From NCBI GenBank assembly GCA_044227705.1, contig JBGAWE010000010.1, forward strand, positions 1-40,482: 40,482 nt of DNA. The letters run 5' to 3'. How positions within the stretch are numbered: position 1 is the stretch's first letter; every line of letters begins with the position of its first letter. Origin of the DNA: JANOQP01 sp044227705 (lineage in GTDB: Bacteria; Bacteroidota; Bacteroidia; Chitinophagales; Saprospiraceae). A model generated the notes under the pieces. That model saw only the letters and a list, made by a program, of their open reading frames with translations, had not been told where the DNA came from and made no database searches. Positions 30,644 to 39,487 of the stretch are shown piece by piece. The position numbers and the translations under genes were made by a program.

Positions 30644-33600
30644 TCAATTCAACGAGAACCTCACCCTGACCCCCGACTGGATGTTGGTGATCGGGTAAGA
30701 GGCCGACGTTTTCGGAATCGTCTTGTTCATGTCGAAGTACAGCCCGACCGTCAGCCGCTTGTTTAGCGCGTAGTCGACCGTCGGGTTGATGCGGTACGTG
30801 GTGGCGCCGCGCGTCCGTTGGGCCTTTTGGCCGCTGTCGAGGCGGTGGTTGGCGGTCACGTCGTCGCGGTAGCTGAAGCTGAAGTCAAACTTGAGGTCGT
30901 TGCCCTTTTGCCCGCTCGACGGCTTGCCGCTGGCCGCACCGGCTTTCGGGTCGGGGGCGGGGTCGGCCTCGCCTGTCTTTTTCTTCTTGCGGGCGGCGGC
31001 CTTTTCCTTTTTGAGCTTGGCCTTTTGCCCCTTCGTCTGGAGGAAGGGGATGATGACGTTCTTCATCTTGTACCCCCACTGGAAGGTGTAGTCCGTTGTG
31101 CGCTGCTCGGCCAGTTGGTAGTCGATGAACGACATGCCGAGGTTGCGGCTCTTTTTCATCTCGACCTTGAAGTTCATCTCGTTCTTGAACCTCATGTCGA
31201 TGCCCAGCAGCGGGCTAAACTGTTCATTCAGAACAAGTTGCGGGATTTCGTAGCGGGCGATGTAGTCGCCGGTCAGTTCGGCGGTGCGCCCGGCGGCGTG
31301 GTCGTTGGCGTTGTACTGAAGGTCGGTTTGGTAGCTGTTGACCGTCATCGTCGACTTGTAGCCGTGCGTAATGCTGAACGAGGAGAAGACGCTTTTAAAG
31401 GTCTTCAATTTGGAAAGGCCGTTGTACTGAACCTTCCAGTTGACGCGCGGCATGGTCTTGAAGACGTCCAGTCCGATCTTGTTAGGGTCGCTTTTGTTGT
31501 AGGCCGATAGGAACGCCGGGATAAGCACCTGCTGTTGGATTTTGCCGTAGCCGTAGGTGTAGCCGGGATCTTCCGAGTGCGGCGCCGTGTTCCCTTCGGC
31601 GATGCCGAGGCGCTGGGAGATGATTCGCCGGTTGGCCTCGAAGTTGTTGAAGATGCCGTCAATGTCCTTGTTCCAGATCGTCTGCATGTTGTAGTAGCTG
31701 ACGGTCATGGAGCCGAGGTTGCGGATGGCGCGGTGCGCGAATACTGTGTCGTACTGGTCGGGCACCTTGAAAAGCTCGGTGTTGTTCTTCTGGAACTGGC
31801 GGCTGGCCGTGAGGTCGATTTTGAAATCTTGGAACGGCTCGAGCGTCGCCGCCGCGTCGAGGTTGGTGGCGAAGTTGCGCGTCACCTGCGACCCCATGTT
31901 GACGTCGGTCGACATCCGCCCGGCCGCCGCGTTGCGGTCGAGCCACTCGCCCGTCGGCCGGTTGCCGAGGGTGAATGCCCAGCCAGGGTTGTTGAAGGAG
32001 CCGTCCTGACCGAGGAACTTGGCCACCGGCATGAAGCCCGGCACGACCGAGGCACGCGTCTCCGTGTAGCCGAGCCGCGCCTTTCTGACGGTCATCAGCG
32101 GCCGGATTGCAATGCGTTCAAACGTCGAAGGGGTGCGCTCTTTCTTCTTCTCGTCCTTCTTTTTCGGGTCTTTTCCACCCTTCGGGTCGGATTTTCCGCC
32201 TCCTGCGGTCGCCGGGTCGGCGGGCGTCCCGTCGGGGTTGAGGCCGCCGCCCGGGGCACCTGGCGGCCCGCCCGGCCTGCCCGACGGGAATTTCCCGCCG
32301 GGGATGTTGTTCGATGGCTCAAGGCCGTTGGCGGGCTTCGACGGGTCGAGCCTGCCCGACGGGTCGCCCATGCCGCCGGCTGGGTCGCCTTTTTTGTTCT
32401 TGCCGGTTCGGCCGCCAGCGTCGTCGCCGCCCTCGAGGGTCGCGCCGCCGCCTATGTCGCGGCTGCGGCCTTTGCCGGGGCCGCCGGGCGGGCCGGTCTC
32501 TGTTCGGCCGCCGGGCGCGCCGCTGCCCTTTCCGCCGCCGCCCGCTTTTGTGCCTTTGTTGATTTTGGAGAGGTACTTCGACTTGTTGTAAAGGGTCTCG
32601 AAGTTGAAGTCGCCGTTGAGCTGCCGCGTCTGGTTGTTCTGGATGGTGTTGCCGAAGCTCGGCACCTTGAGCGAGGCCGCGTCCCAGTTGTAGCCGGCCG
32701 AGACGGAGGCCTTTCCCTGCACCCAGTCCATCATCGGGATGAGTTTGAAGGGGAGCTGGTAGCTGCCCGACATGTTCTGGTTGAAGGTCTTGAGGCGCCC
32801 GCCCGACTTGAGGTTTCGCCAAAGCTCGGCCTTGTTCTTCTGGTCGGTGTAGTCGACGGCATACGGGTTAAGCTCGTCGATGATGGTCTTTGCCGAGGCG
32901 TCGTAGCTCAACTTGATGGACTTAGTCAGATCCCATGAGAGGTCATAGTTCCTGTCCCAAGTGAAACGCTTGTTGTAAAAAGTGCTCTGATCCTCCGAGA
33001 CGGTCGTCGTGCCCGGGAATCGGTAGGTGGTCACCTCCTTGTTCCTTTCCAGAGTCGAGTTGAAGCCGTAGCTCGTCGGCACGGGGTTGAAGTTGAACTC
33101 GGAGATGAACTTGAGGTACTTGTCCTTTTTGATGGCCTTTTTGAACGGAGTGATGGGCTTGAGGCCGAACGACCAGTTGTAGTCCAGCCCGCCCTTGTAC
33201 TGCTTGAGGTTGTCGCTGACGATGAACGGCGTGCGCTTGTCGGTCACGTTGTAGGCATACGAAACGGAGAAGTTCGAGATGTCCCAGGGCGGCGTGAGGT
33301 TCTTCTTCTTCTTGCTCTCGACTCGGACGTTCGTGAAGTTGAAGCCCTTGATGACGGTCGCGTCCTGCGCTTCGCGCTTGATCTCGCGGCGAGCGGCGCG
33401 GCTGGGCGCATCAGCCAGCTTGTCCTTCAGTTTCACGTCGAGGTTCTGCGGGTCGTAAATGGGGTTGCGGATGTCCGAAGAGTAGTTGGTGTGGAAGGGG
33501 ATTTTCACCCCCGACTTCTCGCCGAGGAACTTGTCGAGCGCCACGTTGGCCGCCACGTCGAACGTGAGGTGCTCCGTCAGCGAGCGCTGCAATGTTTTCT

Positions 33601-36600
33601 GTTCGATGCTCCCCCAGCGGCCGCTCTCGTAGAGGGTCGACATCTGCACGTCGGCGAAGTCGGCCAGTTTCACGTCGGCGCGGGCGAGACCGGCGTAGGC
33701 CGACTCCTCGTTGATGCCCGTCAGGCGCAGCTCGTTGAGCCAAAGCTCGGCGCACTGCTCTTTTTCGGAGGCGTTCTTGATGCCGATCATCATCCCTTTC
33801 ACGAGGCCGAGGCTCGGGTTCCCGATGATTTTGATGGAGTCCCCCGCGACGTCGGGGTTGGTGCCCGCGAAGATTTTGTCCAAGCCGAAGCCCGCCTTGT
33901 CGCGCATCTTTTTCAGTTCGACCAGCAGCTCGAGCGGGAAGTCGATGTTGTTGAGCCAGACGTTGGCCGCGTACTCCTTCAACGGCGCCGTCGATCCGAT
34001 GGCCGGGTCGGAGGGTTTGAGCGGGATGGAATACTCGTAATAGTTGTTCGTGAAGTCGGAGCCGAGGCGCAGGAAGAGCCGCAGGTCGCCCGCCTTCCAG
34101 ATGGGGGTCATCGTCACGAGCGGATCGACGGTCTCGGCGTGGACGACCATTTTCATCCGCCCAAACTGCCTCATGTCGAGGTTCAGCAGTTTGTAGATGC
34201 CCTTCGCGTCGCACGGGTAGAGGTGGCAGGTTGACAGCGACAGCGACTGCTCGTTCTGCAACGCGTCGGGGAAGGCGCCGACCGAGTTCTCGCGCTTGAT
34301 GCCGGGCGGGAGGACATACTTGAACGGCTGCCTTTCCGAGTTCTCCTCGATGTTGACGCTGTTCACGTCGAAAGGCGTCGCCAGCGAGGTTGCCGGGGAG
34401 ATGTCGGGGCAAGCGGTCGTCGGGCCGCCCGCGAAAAGGGTGTGCTTGTATGTCCGCCACTGGTTCCTCCCGAGTTCGAGCGTTGCGAAGCGGAACGTCA
34501 CCCGCTTGTCGAACTCCTTTGCGATGATGCGGATGAACTGGATGCTGCGGAAGTCCTGAATCCCGCCGACCGTCTTGCGGATGGCCGTGTTGTTGAGCGG
34601 GATTTTCACCCGGTACCAAGTCCGGTTGAGCGCCGGGTCGGTCTCGTCGGGTCGTTCGATGACCTGCGTGATGAGGGGCGCGATGTTGGGGTCGCCCGCG
34701 TACTTGAGGTGGCCCGTCAGGTCGTTTTCGATGGGAAGCTCATAGGAATAATAGCTCTCCGTCTCGTTGAAGGTGTTGTCCTTGTTCACGTCCTCGATGT
34801 CCGGGTAGGTGGTCGAAGCCTCGACGTAGCTCGACCCGGTGTTGACCGGCGAGTTGGCCTCCGAGTTGTTGAACTGGCTGTATTTCGTCAACAAATTGGC
34901 CGTTGCGGGCCAAGAGTTGTCGCGGAAATAGAGGAAGTCGTCGTTCGACGGGTCTTTGAAAACCTTGTCGTACTCGGCCGGCAGGACGCCCTTAACCTGG
35001 TTGAGCCATGTGTTGAACTTGACCTGCTCGGCCTCGTCGTTGAGGCCGTCGAGGCCCACGTCCTGCGCGGAGCGGGCGGCGGGGTCGTTGTCGAAGAAGT
35101 TGGTCACCGGCTGCTGGAACGGAACGCGGCCCATGTTCGTCGGCCTCGTCACCACGCTCGGGTCCTTCGGCGTGGGGAGGCCATTTTCATAAAAAGCGGT
35201 GCCATCCTTGATGATGTCCTCGCTCATCGTGCCGAGCTGGATGAGGAGCTTTCCCTTATTGGTCACGTTTCCGGGGTCGTCGGGCTTTTCGATGAACGGG
35301 TTGAGCATCCAAAACTCGACGAACTCGATGTTGGCCTGCTCAAAATCGTTCGTCGTGACGCCGCGCATGATGCCCGCCCAGCGGCTCGTCGGGTCTTTCA
35401 GCCGCAGCGGGGCCGTCGTTTCGAGGCCCGCCGAGATGCCGGGGTAACCGCCGGGCGGGTCGAAGTTGTACTGCCCCCGCTGGTCGGGGTAGTAGGTGAA
35501 GTCGAACGGCCGCAGGTAGGAGTTGTCGAGCGGCGTGAGCTGTCGGTTGGGGAAGATCTCCTCCGAGTTGATGACCCTCGTGTACGGGTTCTTCGTGTCG
35601 TCGGAGGAGCGGGCGGAAGGGTCGGCCTGGTACCAGACGGCTTTTGCTCGGTTGGCGTTGATGGCGAGGTCGTCGGTCAGTTTCGACTCTGGCCAGCGGT
35701 TCGTGCCGGTGCTGCCGCCATCGCCCTGCGGGATGGAGGCCAGCGTCCAAGCCGTGTAGGGCGTGCGCAAATCGTAGCCGCTGGAGCTGCCCTCGAAATC
35801 GTCGAGGTAGACCACGCCGCCCTTGTCCAGCCCGGTGTTGATGGCCCTCGAGTGGCCGGGGTCGAGCAGCGCGGCCTCCGCCTGAAAAGTGATGCTCGAG
35901 GGGGCCTTCGTGTTGATGCCGGGGATACGGTCGACGGCCTTCGTCAGCCACGGCGCGTCCTTCGTGATGTTGAAGTCGAGGCCGTACATCCGGTTGTTGA
36001 TGGGGTCGTCGCCGATGTTGATTTTTTGGGTCAACGGCCTTTCAAAGAGGTCCATCCAAGTCGCCCCGAGGCTCATGTTTTTCGAGAACTCGTAGTCGGC
36101 TCTGACCCCGAGCATCGTCCTCTGGTTGAACCCGAAGCTGTTGTTGTCCTCGAAACTGATGTTGACGGGCGTGCCGCTCTGCAGGACAGCGTCGTTGAGG
36201 ATGCGCACCTTGCCGATGTTGTAGTCAACCTCGTAGTCGCGCCCCTCGACCATCTGGATGCCGCCGCCACTGACGCGAACCGAGCCGGGCGGGATGTTGA
36301 ACGCGCCGAGGCTGATTTCAGAGGAGTTTTGGGACTTGTACTGCCCGCGCAGCGTGAACCTGTTTTTGGCCAACTGCTCCCTCGCCGCCGTGACGGTTGA
36401 GTCGTACAGCTCGAAGAAGCAGTATTTTTTTATAAGGACGGAATCCGCCGTCGGCACCGGCTCCAGTTTGTGGGACAGGTAGTCGCCGAACGGTTCCAAA
36501 ACGGGGAACATCACCCGCCCCGACCGCAGGTTGATGGTCAGGCCTGGGATGAAGTCGAAGACCCCGTCCGGCCCCGGGTCTCGCTGCTGGTTGAGGGTGT

Positions 36601-38428
36601 CGAGGTGGAAAACTTGCAAAAACGGCCGGTTCGCGATGGGGTTCGTCACACCGGGGTCGTCCTCTTGGGAGAGAAAACGCCGCTCGCCTTTCCCGTTTTC
36701 ATAGAGGATGTCGAACCGGAAATCGTTCTGTTCCACCTGGCTGGCACCGATGGCGTAGACGTTCTTCATCATCAAATCCCAGATGGGGTACTTGACGTTC
36801 GCCGTCCTCGGCTTGAGCATTTTGACGAACAAGACCTTTTGGTGGAGGTCGAAATTGGCGGCCGTCGTGTCCATCCCGTTGTTCTGGTTGGCCACCTCGT
36901 CGACGAACTCGCCGACCTGGTGCCGGATGCCGTTGTAGGTGTACTCGAACGCCGCGCCGATGATGTGGTCGGTCTGGACATTGAGGTTGATGGAGATAAA
37001 GCCGAGGTCTTCGTGGAAGGTGTAGTCGCGGTTCGGGTCGAGGAGGCGGGCGTTCAGTTTTTCGTAGTCCTGCACCTGGGTGAGGCCGCTCAAGTTGAGG
37101 TTCTGGACGACCTTGTCCGAGTAGCGGTAGGCGCTGTCGGAGGCCACCTCCCCGTAAAGGGTGTTCGAGCCGTTGTCCGGCAGGCCGAGGCCCGCGAGGT
37201 CTTTCGGGATGACCCCGCCGTTCCATTTCGTCAGGTAGGGCTTGGGCTCCCCGAGGTCGGCGAGGCAGACCACGTCGCGGCGGTTGGTGGTCACCTGGTT
37301 GTTCTCGTTGGTCGCCCAGACTTGCAGCTTCGTGATTTTGAAAAGCGACTGGACGGTCGGCAGACATCGCAGGGACTTCTCAAAGGTCGAGCGGTTGTAC
37401 TGGCTCAAAAAGAAGTGCCGGTTCTCGTCGTAGTCGTCCACCGGGATGTTGAACTGCTGGATTTGCCCGCCGCCTTTCACTTGCAGGTTCTGCTGCTTGG
37501 TCTGCTGCTGCGAGGCGACGGTCGTCAGCCGCAGCCGCCCGAACTTAAGCTCGGTCTTGATACCGAACAGTTTTTGGGAGCCTTTTATCAACTGGCTGCG
37601 CAGCGGCATCGACACGTTACCTGCCTCGATGTTTTGAAGGATGTCGTCGTCGCCGAACCCCGCCTTCGGGTCGTAATGGAGCTTCATCACGTTGTCGAAA
37701 TCGAACGTCGCCTGCGTGTTGTAGTTGAATGCCAAATTCAGCTTCTCGCCAATCTTGCCGGTGGCGTTCATGGCGATGTTCATGTTGAAGTCGAACTGCG
37801 GCCCCGGGTTCTGCGCCCGGCGCGGGAGGACGGGGTTGGCCACCTTCTGGTAGTTCATGCCGAAGGTCAGGTCGATGTTGCCCTGCGGCTTTATGTCGAC
37901 CTCCGTGCCGCCGAACAGTTTGTCGACGAGGCTCCTTTTGACTTCAAATTTTGCCAGCGGGTCGGCCGCCCCGCTCGCGCTGCGGTCGCCGCTCGCCACG
38001 CCGGCCAGCTTGTCGAAATAGTCCTGCTGCTGCTTCGCCGCCCGCCACTCCATGTACTCCGAAAAGGTCATGTAGGTCGGTGCCCGGAAATAGTCGTCGC
38101 CAATCTTCTCGGTGATGATGTACTGGTCGGTCATGGGGTCGTAGTCTACGCTCTGCTCGACGGCCTTCGGGTCGTGCAGGTCGATGCCCGAGCCGCCGGT
38201 GTTTTGCATGAAATCGTCGTACCGCGGCTGGAGCGGCGGGTTCGTGTCGCGCTCCATTTTGGGAAGGGGACGGCCGAGCTCGGTGGTGGCGACGACCTTC
38301 TTTTTGGCAAAATCCCTCCAAACGGAGGCCGGAATCTTCTCTCGCCGGACGGGCGCGCCCGTGAACGAGTAGAGCGCGAAAATGCCCACGGAGGCCAGCG
38401 AGGCAAGGAGGAAGGAGCTATTCTTCAT
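30644..38428 (-). CDS. sprA: SprA, outer-membrane translocon of the type IX secretion system
   Basis: 2594 residues. SprA (Sov) is the giant beta-barrel channel through which T9SS cargo crosses the outer membrane. The start at 38428 gives a signal peptide (MKNSSFLLASLASVGIFAL); the frame runs 59 codons further upstream without family similarity. Recognisable SprA parts include DYDPMTDQYIITEKIGDDYF near the N terminus, NIDLTFGMNYQKVANP, GKIGEKLNLAFNYNTQATF, VFLDDFEGS-like VVYLDDFEGSSSGYDLRTPY, the DLRLFLRLGSDFTNNYYEY region and NEQFSPLLGIDMRFKNEM near the C terminus. Residues ~1955-2100 form a Gly/Pro/Lys-rich low-complexity insert, and a second short Lys/Ala-rich stretch lies at ~2470-2510. 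It is longer than the ~2300-2450 usual in Flavobacteria, largely because of these. Two likely cargo proteins are encoded at 13559-18337. Confidence 0.96.
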   Translation of the reverse strand: MKNSSFLLASLASVGIFALYSFTGAPVRREKIPASVWRDFAKKKVVATTELGRPLPKMERDTNPPLQPRYDDFMQNTGGSGIDLHDPKAVEQSVDYDPMTDQYIITEKIGDDYFRAPTYMTFSEYMEWRAAKQQQDYFDKLAGVASGDRSASGAADPLAKFEVKRSLVDKLFGGTEVDIKPQGNIDLTFGMNYQKVANPVLPRRAQNPGPQFDFNMNIAMNATGKIGEKLNLAFNYNTQATFDFDNVMKLHYDPKAGFGDDDILQNIEAGNVSMPLRSQLIKGSQKLFGIKTELKFGRLRLTTVASQQQTKQQNLQVKGGGQIQQFNIPVDDYDENRHFFLSQYNRSTFEKSLRCLPTVQSLFKITKLQVWATNENNQVTTNRRDVVCLADLGEPKPYLTKWNGGVIPKDLAGLGLPDNGSNTLYGEVASDSAYRYSDKVVQNLNLSGLTQVQDYEKLNARLLDPNRDYTFHEDLGFISINLNVQTDHIIGAAFEYTYNGIRHQVGEFVDEVANQNNGMDTTAANFDLHQKVLFVKMLKPRTANVKYPIWDLMMKNVYAIGASQVEQNDFRFDILYENGKGERRFLSQEDDPGVTNPIANRPFLQVFHLDTLNQQRDPGPDGVFDFIPGLTINLRSGRVMFPVLEPFGDYLSHKLEPVPTADSVLIKKYCFFELYDSTVTAAREQLAKNRFTLRGQYKSQNSSEISLGAFNIPPGSVRVSGGGIQMVEGRDYEVDYNIGKVRILNDAVLQSGTPVNISFEDNNSFGFNQRTMLGVRADYEFSKNMSLGATWMDLFERPLTQKINIGDDPINNRMYGLDFNITKDAPWLTKAVDRIPGINTKAPSSITFQAEAALLDPGHSRAINTGLDKGGVVYLDDFEGSSSGYDLRTPYTAWTLASIPQGDGGSTGTNRWPESKLTDDLAINANRAKAVWYQADPSARSSDDTKNPYTRVINSEEIFPNRQLTPLDNSYLRPFDFTYYPDQRGQYNFDPPGGYPGISAGLETTAPLRLKDPTSRWAGIMRGVTTNDFEQANIEFVEFWMLNPFIEKPDDPGNVTNKGKLLIQLGTMSEDIIKDGTAFYENGLPTPKDPSVVTRPTNMGRVPFQQPVTNFFDNDPAARSAQDVGLDGLNDEAEQVKFNTWLNQVKGVLPAEYDKVFKDPSNDDFLYFRDNSWPATANLLTKYSQFNNSEANSPVNTGSSYVEASTTYPDIEDVNKDNTFNETESYYSYELPIENDLTGHLKYAGDPNIAPLITQVIERPDETDPALNRTWYRVKIPLNNTAIRKTVGGIQDFRSIQFIRIIAKEFDKRVTFRFATLELGRNQWRTYKHTLFAGGPTTACPDISPATSLATPFDVNSVNIEENSERQPFKYVLPPGIKRENSVGAFPDALQNEQSLSLSTCHLYPCDAKGIYKLLNLDMRQFGRMKMVVHAETVDPLVTMTPIWKAGDLRLFLRLGSDFTNNYYEYSIPLKPSDPAIGSTAPLKEYAANVWLNNIDFPLELLVELKKMRDKAGFGLDKIFAGTNPDVAGDSIKIIGNPSLGLVKGMMIGIKNASEKEQCAELWLNELRLTGINEESAYAGLARADVKLADFADVQMSTLYESGRWGSIEQKTLQRSLTEHLTFDVAANVALDKFLGEKSGVKIPFHTNYSSDIRNPIYDPQNLDVKLKDKLADAPSRAARREIKREAQDATVIKGFNFTNVRVESKKKKNLTPPWDISNFSVSYAYNVTDKRTPFIVSDNLKQYKGGLDYNWSFGLKPITPFKKAIKKDKYLKFISEFNFNPVPTSYGFNSTLERNKEVTTYRFPGTTTVSEDQSTFYNKRFTWDRNYDLSWDLTKSIKLSYDASAKTIIDELNPYAVDYTDQKNKAELWRNLKSGGRLKTFNQNMSGSYQLPFKLIPMMDWVQGKASVSAGYNWDAASLKVPSFGNTIQNNQTRQLNGDFNFETLYNKSKYLSKINKGTKAGGGGKGSGAPGGRTETGPPGGPGKGRSRDIGGGATLEGGDDAGGRTGKNKKGDPAGGMGDPSGRLDPSKPANGLEPSNNIPGGKFPSGRPGGPPGAPGGGLNPDGTPADPATAGGGKSDPKGGKDPKKKDEKKKERTPSTFERIAIRPLMTVRKARLGYTETRASVVPGFMPVAKFLGQDGSFNNPGWAFTLGNRPTGEWLDRNAAAGRMSTDVNMGSQVTRNFATNLDAAATLEPFQDFKIDLTASRQFQKNNTELFKVPDQYDTVFAHRAIRNLGSMTVSYYNMQTIWNKDIDGIFNNFEANRRIISQRLGIAEGNTAPHSEDPGYTYGYGKIQQQVLIPAFLSAYNKSDPNKIGLDVFKTMPRVNWKVQYNGLSKLKTFKSVFSSFSITHGYKSTMTVNSYQTDLQYNANDHAAGRTAELTGDYIARYEIPQLVLNEQFSPLLGIDMRFKNEMNFKVEMKKSRNLGMSFIDYQLAEQRTTDYTFQWGYKMKNVIIPFLQTKGQKAKLKKEKAAARKKKKTGEADPAPDPKAGAASGKPSSGQKGNDLKFDFSFSYRDDVTANHRLDSGQKAQRTRGATTYRINPTVDYALNKRLTVGLYFDMNKTIPKTSASYPITNIQSGVRVRFSLN

Positions 38429-38461
38429 GTTGAAATCGACCAGTAATGGCGTGTTTTTTAG

Positions 38462-38516
38462 AATGCGGAACTCGGAACGCGGAATGGCTGAAAAGGCTAC
38501 TTCCGAACTCCGCATT
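38462..38516. repeat. Imperfect inverted repeat between ruvA and sprA
   Basis: AATGCGGAACTCGGAA (38462-38477) and TTCCGAACTCCGCATT (38501-38516) match over 14 of 16 positions when paired. It lies 34 nt upstream of the sprA start, in a 227-bp gap, and could end ruvA transcription or form a structure in the sprA leader. No TAnnTTTG box was found for sprA. Confidence 0.5.
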
Positions 38517-38655
38517 TGAAATCTCCCGTGCAAGGATTGGAAAAGGCTTTGCCTGAAGCCGCGAAAAAGGGAGGCGTTTGGCTGGGCAATCGGTCGGTTT
38601 GGCAAACCGGCTGGGCGGCCCGGCGATTTTTTTGTCTCTGTTTTTTAACGGTTGG

Positions 38656-39255
38656 TCAGGTCAAATGCTTGAAGGCCAGTTTTATCAAAACCTCAACCTT
38701 CACCGCAGAAGGCTCCTCGCGCAAGACCGCGTTGAGTGCCTTCTGCGCCGCGATGCGGTTGAAGCCCAGCCCGACGAGCGCGCTTAACGCCTCCTCCCGA
38801 GCGGTATTGCCCGCGCCGAGACCGGGCAAAAGGGCCGTCGTGTCGGGGCCGCTGTCCTTGCTCATCTTGCTTTTCAGGTCGAGGATTATCTGCTTCGACG
38901 CCTTCGGGCCGATGCCTTTCACCTTTTGAAAAATGTCGGCCCGCTCGCCGAGGATGGCCGCCCGTATGTCGTCGACCGACATCGAGCTTAAGATCACGAG
39001 GGCCGACGTCGCCCCTACGCCCGTCACCGAGATGAGGCTCTCGAACATGGCCCGCTCGGTGTCGGTGGCGAAGCCGAAGAGGGAGTGGCTGTCCTCCCTC
39101 ACCTGCAGGTGGGTGAAGATGGTCGCCTCCTCGCGGCCCTCGGTGGCCGAATAGGTCGAGAGCGGGATGTGCACGTCGTAGCCCACGCCGCCCGCCTCGA
39201 CGACGAGCCGGTTGGGGGTTCGGTGGGTGATTCTTCCTTTGAGGTAGGCGTACAT
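38656..39255 (-). CDS. ruvA: Holliday junction branch migration protein RuvA
   Basis: 199 residues, the usual length. RuvA binds four-way DNA junctions and recruits the RuvB motor. The start at 39255 gives the family N terminus MYAYLKGRITHRTPNRLVVE (OB-fold domain I); the longer in-frame start at 39279 overlaps the promoter. Domain II carries the two helix-hairpin-helix motifs (FESLISVTGVGATSALVIL and FQKVKGIGPKASKQIILDL). Domain III, which contacts RuvB, is at the C terminus (REEALSALVGLGFNRIAAQK). ruvB is not adjacent; sprA lies downstream on the same strand. The same gene order is often seen in Bacteroidota, I believe, but I cannot check it here. Confidence 0.95.
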   Translation of the reverse strand: MYAYLKGRITHRTPNRLVVEAGGVGYDVHIPLSTYSATEGREEATIFTHLQVREDSHSLFGFATDTERAMFESLISVTGVGATSALVILSSMSVDDIRAAILGERADIFQKVKGIGPKASKQIILDLKSKMSKDSGPDTTALLPGLGAGNTAREEALSALVGLGFNRIAAQKALNAVLREEPSAVKVEVLIKLAFKHLT

Positions 39256-39276
39256 CGGCTGTTTTTGAAAAGCGGG

Positions 39277-39284
39277 CAAAAGTA
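39277..39284 (-). promoter_or_regulatory. -7 box (TACTTTTG) of ruvA
   Basis: On the minus strand the exact octamer lies 22 nt before the ruvA ATG. The -33 box is not clear. Confidence 0.5.
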
Positions 39285-39393
39285 AAAAGAGGATTGACGT
39301 AATCGTTTATACGACACAGCGGGGGACGCGGGTGCAAAGGAGCGGTCGGGGATTTTTTTAAAAACAGCGCGACGGGCGGGCGGCGGGTCAATC

Positions 39394-39401
39394 TACTTTT
39401 G
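39394..39401 (+). promoter_or_regulatory. -7 box (TACTTTTG) of the second acyl-CoA dehydrogenase gene
   Basis: The exact octamer lies 87 nt before the ATG at 39488, in the ruvA-acyl-CoA dehydrogenase divergent gap. The upstream region is GC-rich with no TTTG at the expected place. Confidence 0.5.
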
Positions 39402-39453
39402 TGCGAATCGAGGCCCGGGCTCTATTTCGGGATGAAATTTTCAAATAAAACCA

Positions 39454-39472
39454 CTCGAAGCGAAGCTTCGGG
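39454..39472. repeat. Short hairpin repeat, copy 3
   Basis: CTCGAAGC-GAA-GCTTCGGG: an 8-bp stem (one wobble) with a 3-nt loop, 15 nt before the start codon of the acyl-CoA dehydrogenase gene, so within its predicted leader. Related copies are at 12112-12130 and 12151-12169. Confidence 0.5.
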
Positions 39473-39487
39473 ACACATCAAATCACC

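Noticed and set aside
32112..32591. Collagen-like plus-strand frame of 159 residues (GPP/PPG-rich)
   Set aside because: It is the complement of the Gly/Pro-rich insert in sprA; GGC/GCC-rich DNA gives Gly/Pro/Ala-rich translations on both strands.
34442..38446. Two plus-strand open frames above 650 residues opposite sprA
   Set aside because: Both are antisense to confidently recognised SprA sequence and show typical shadow composition.
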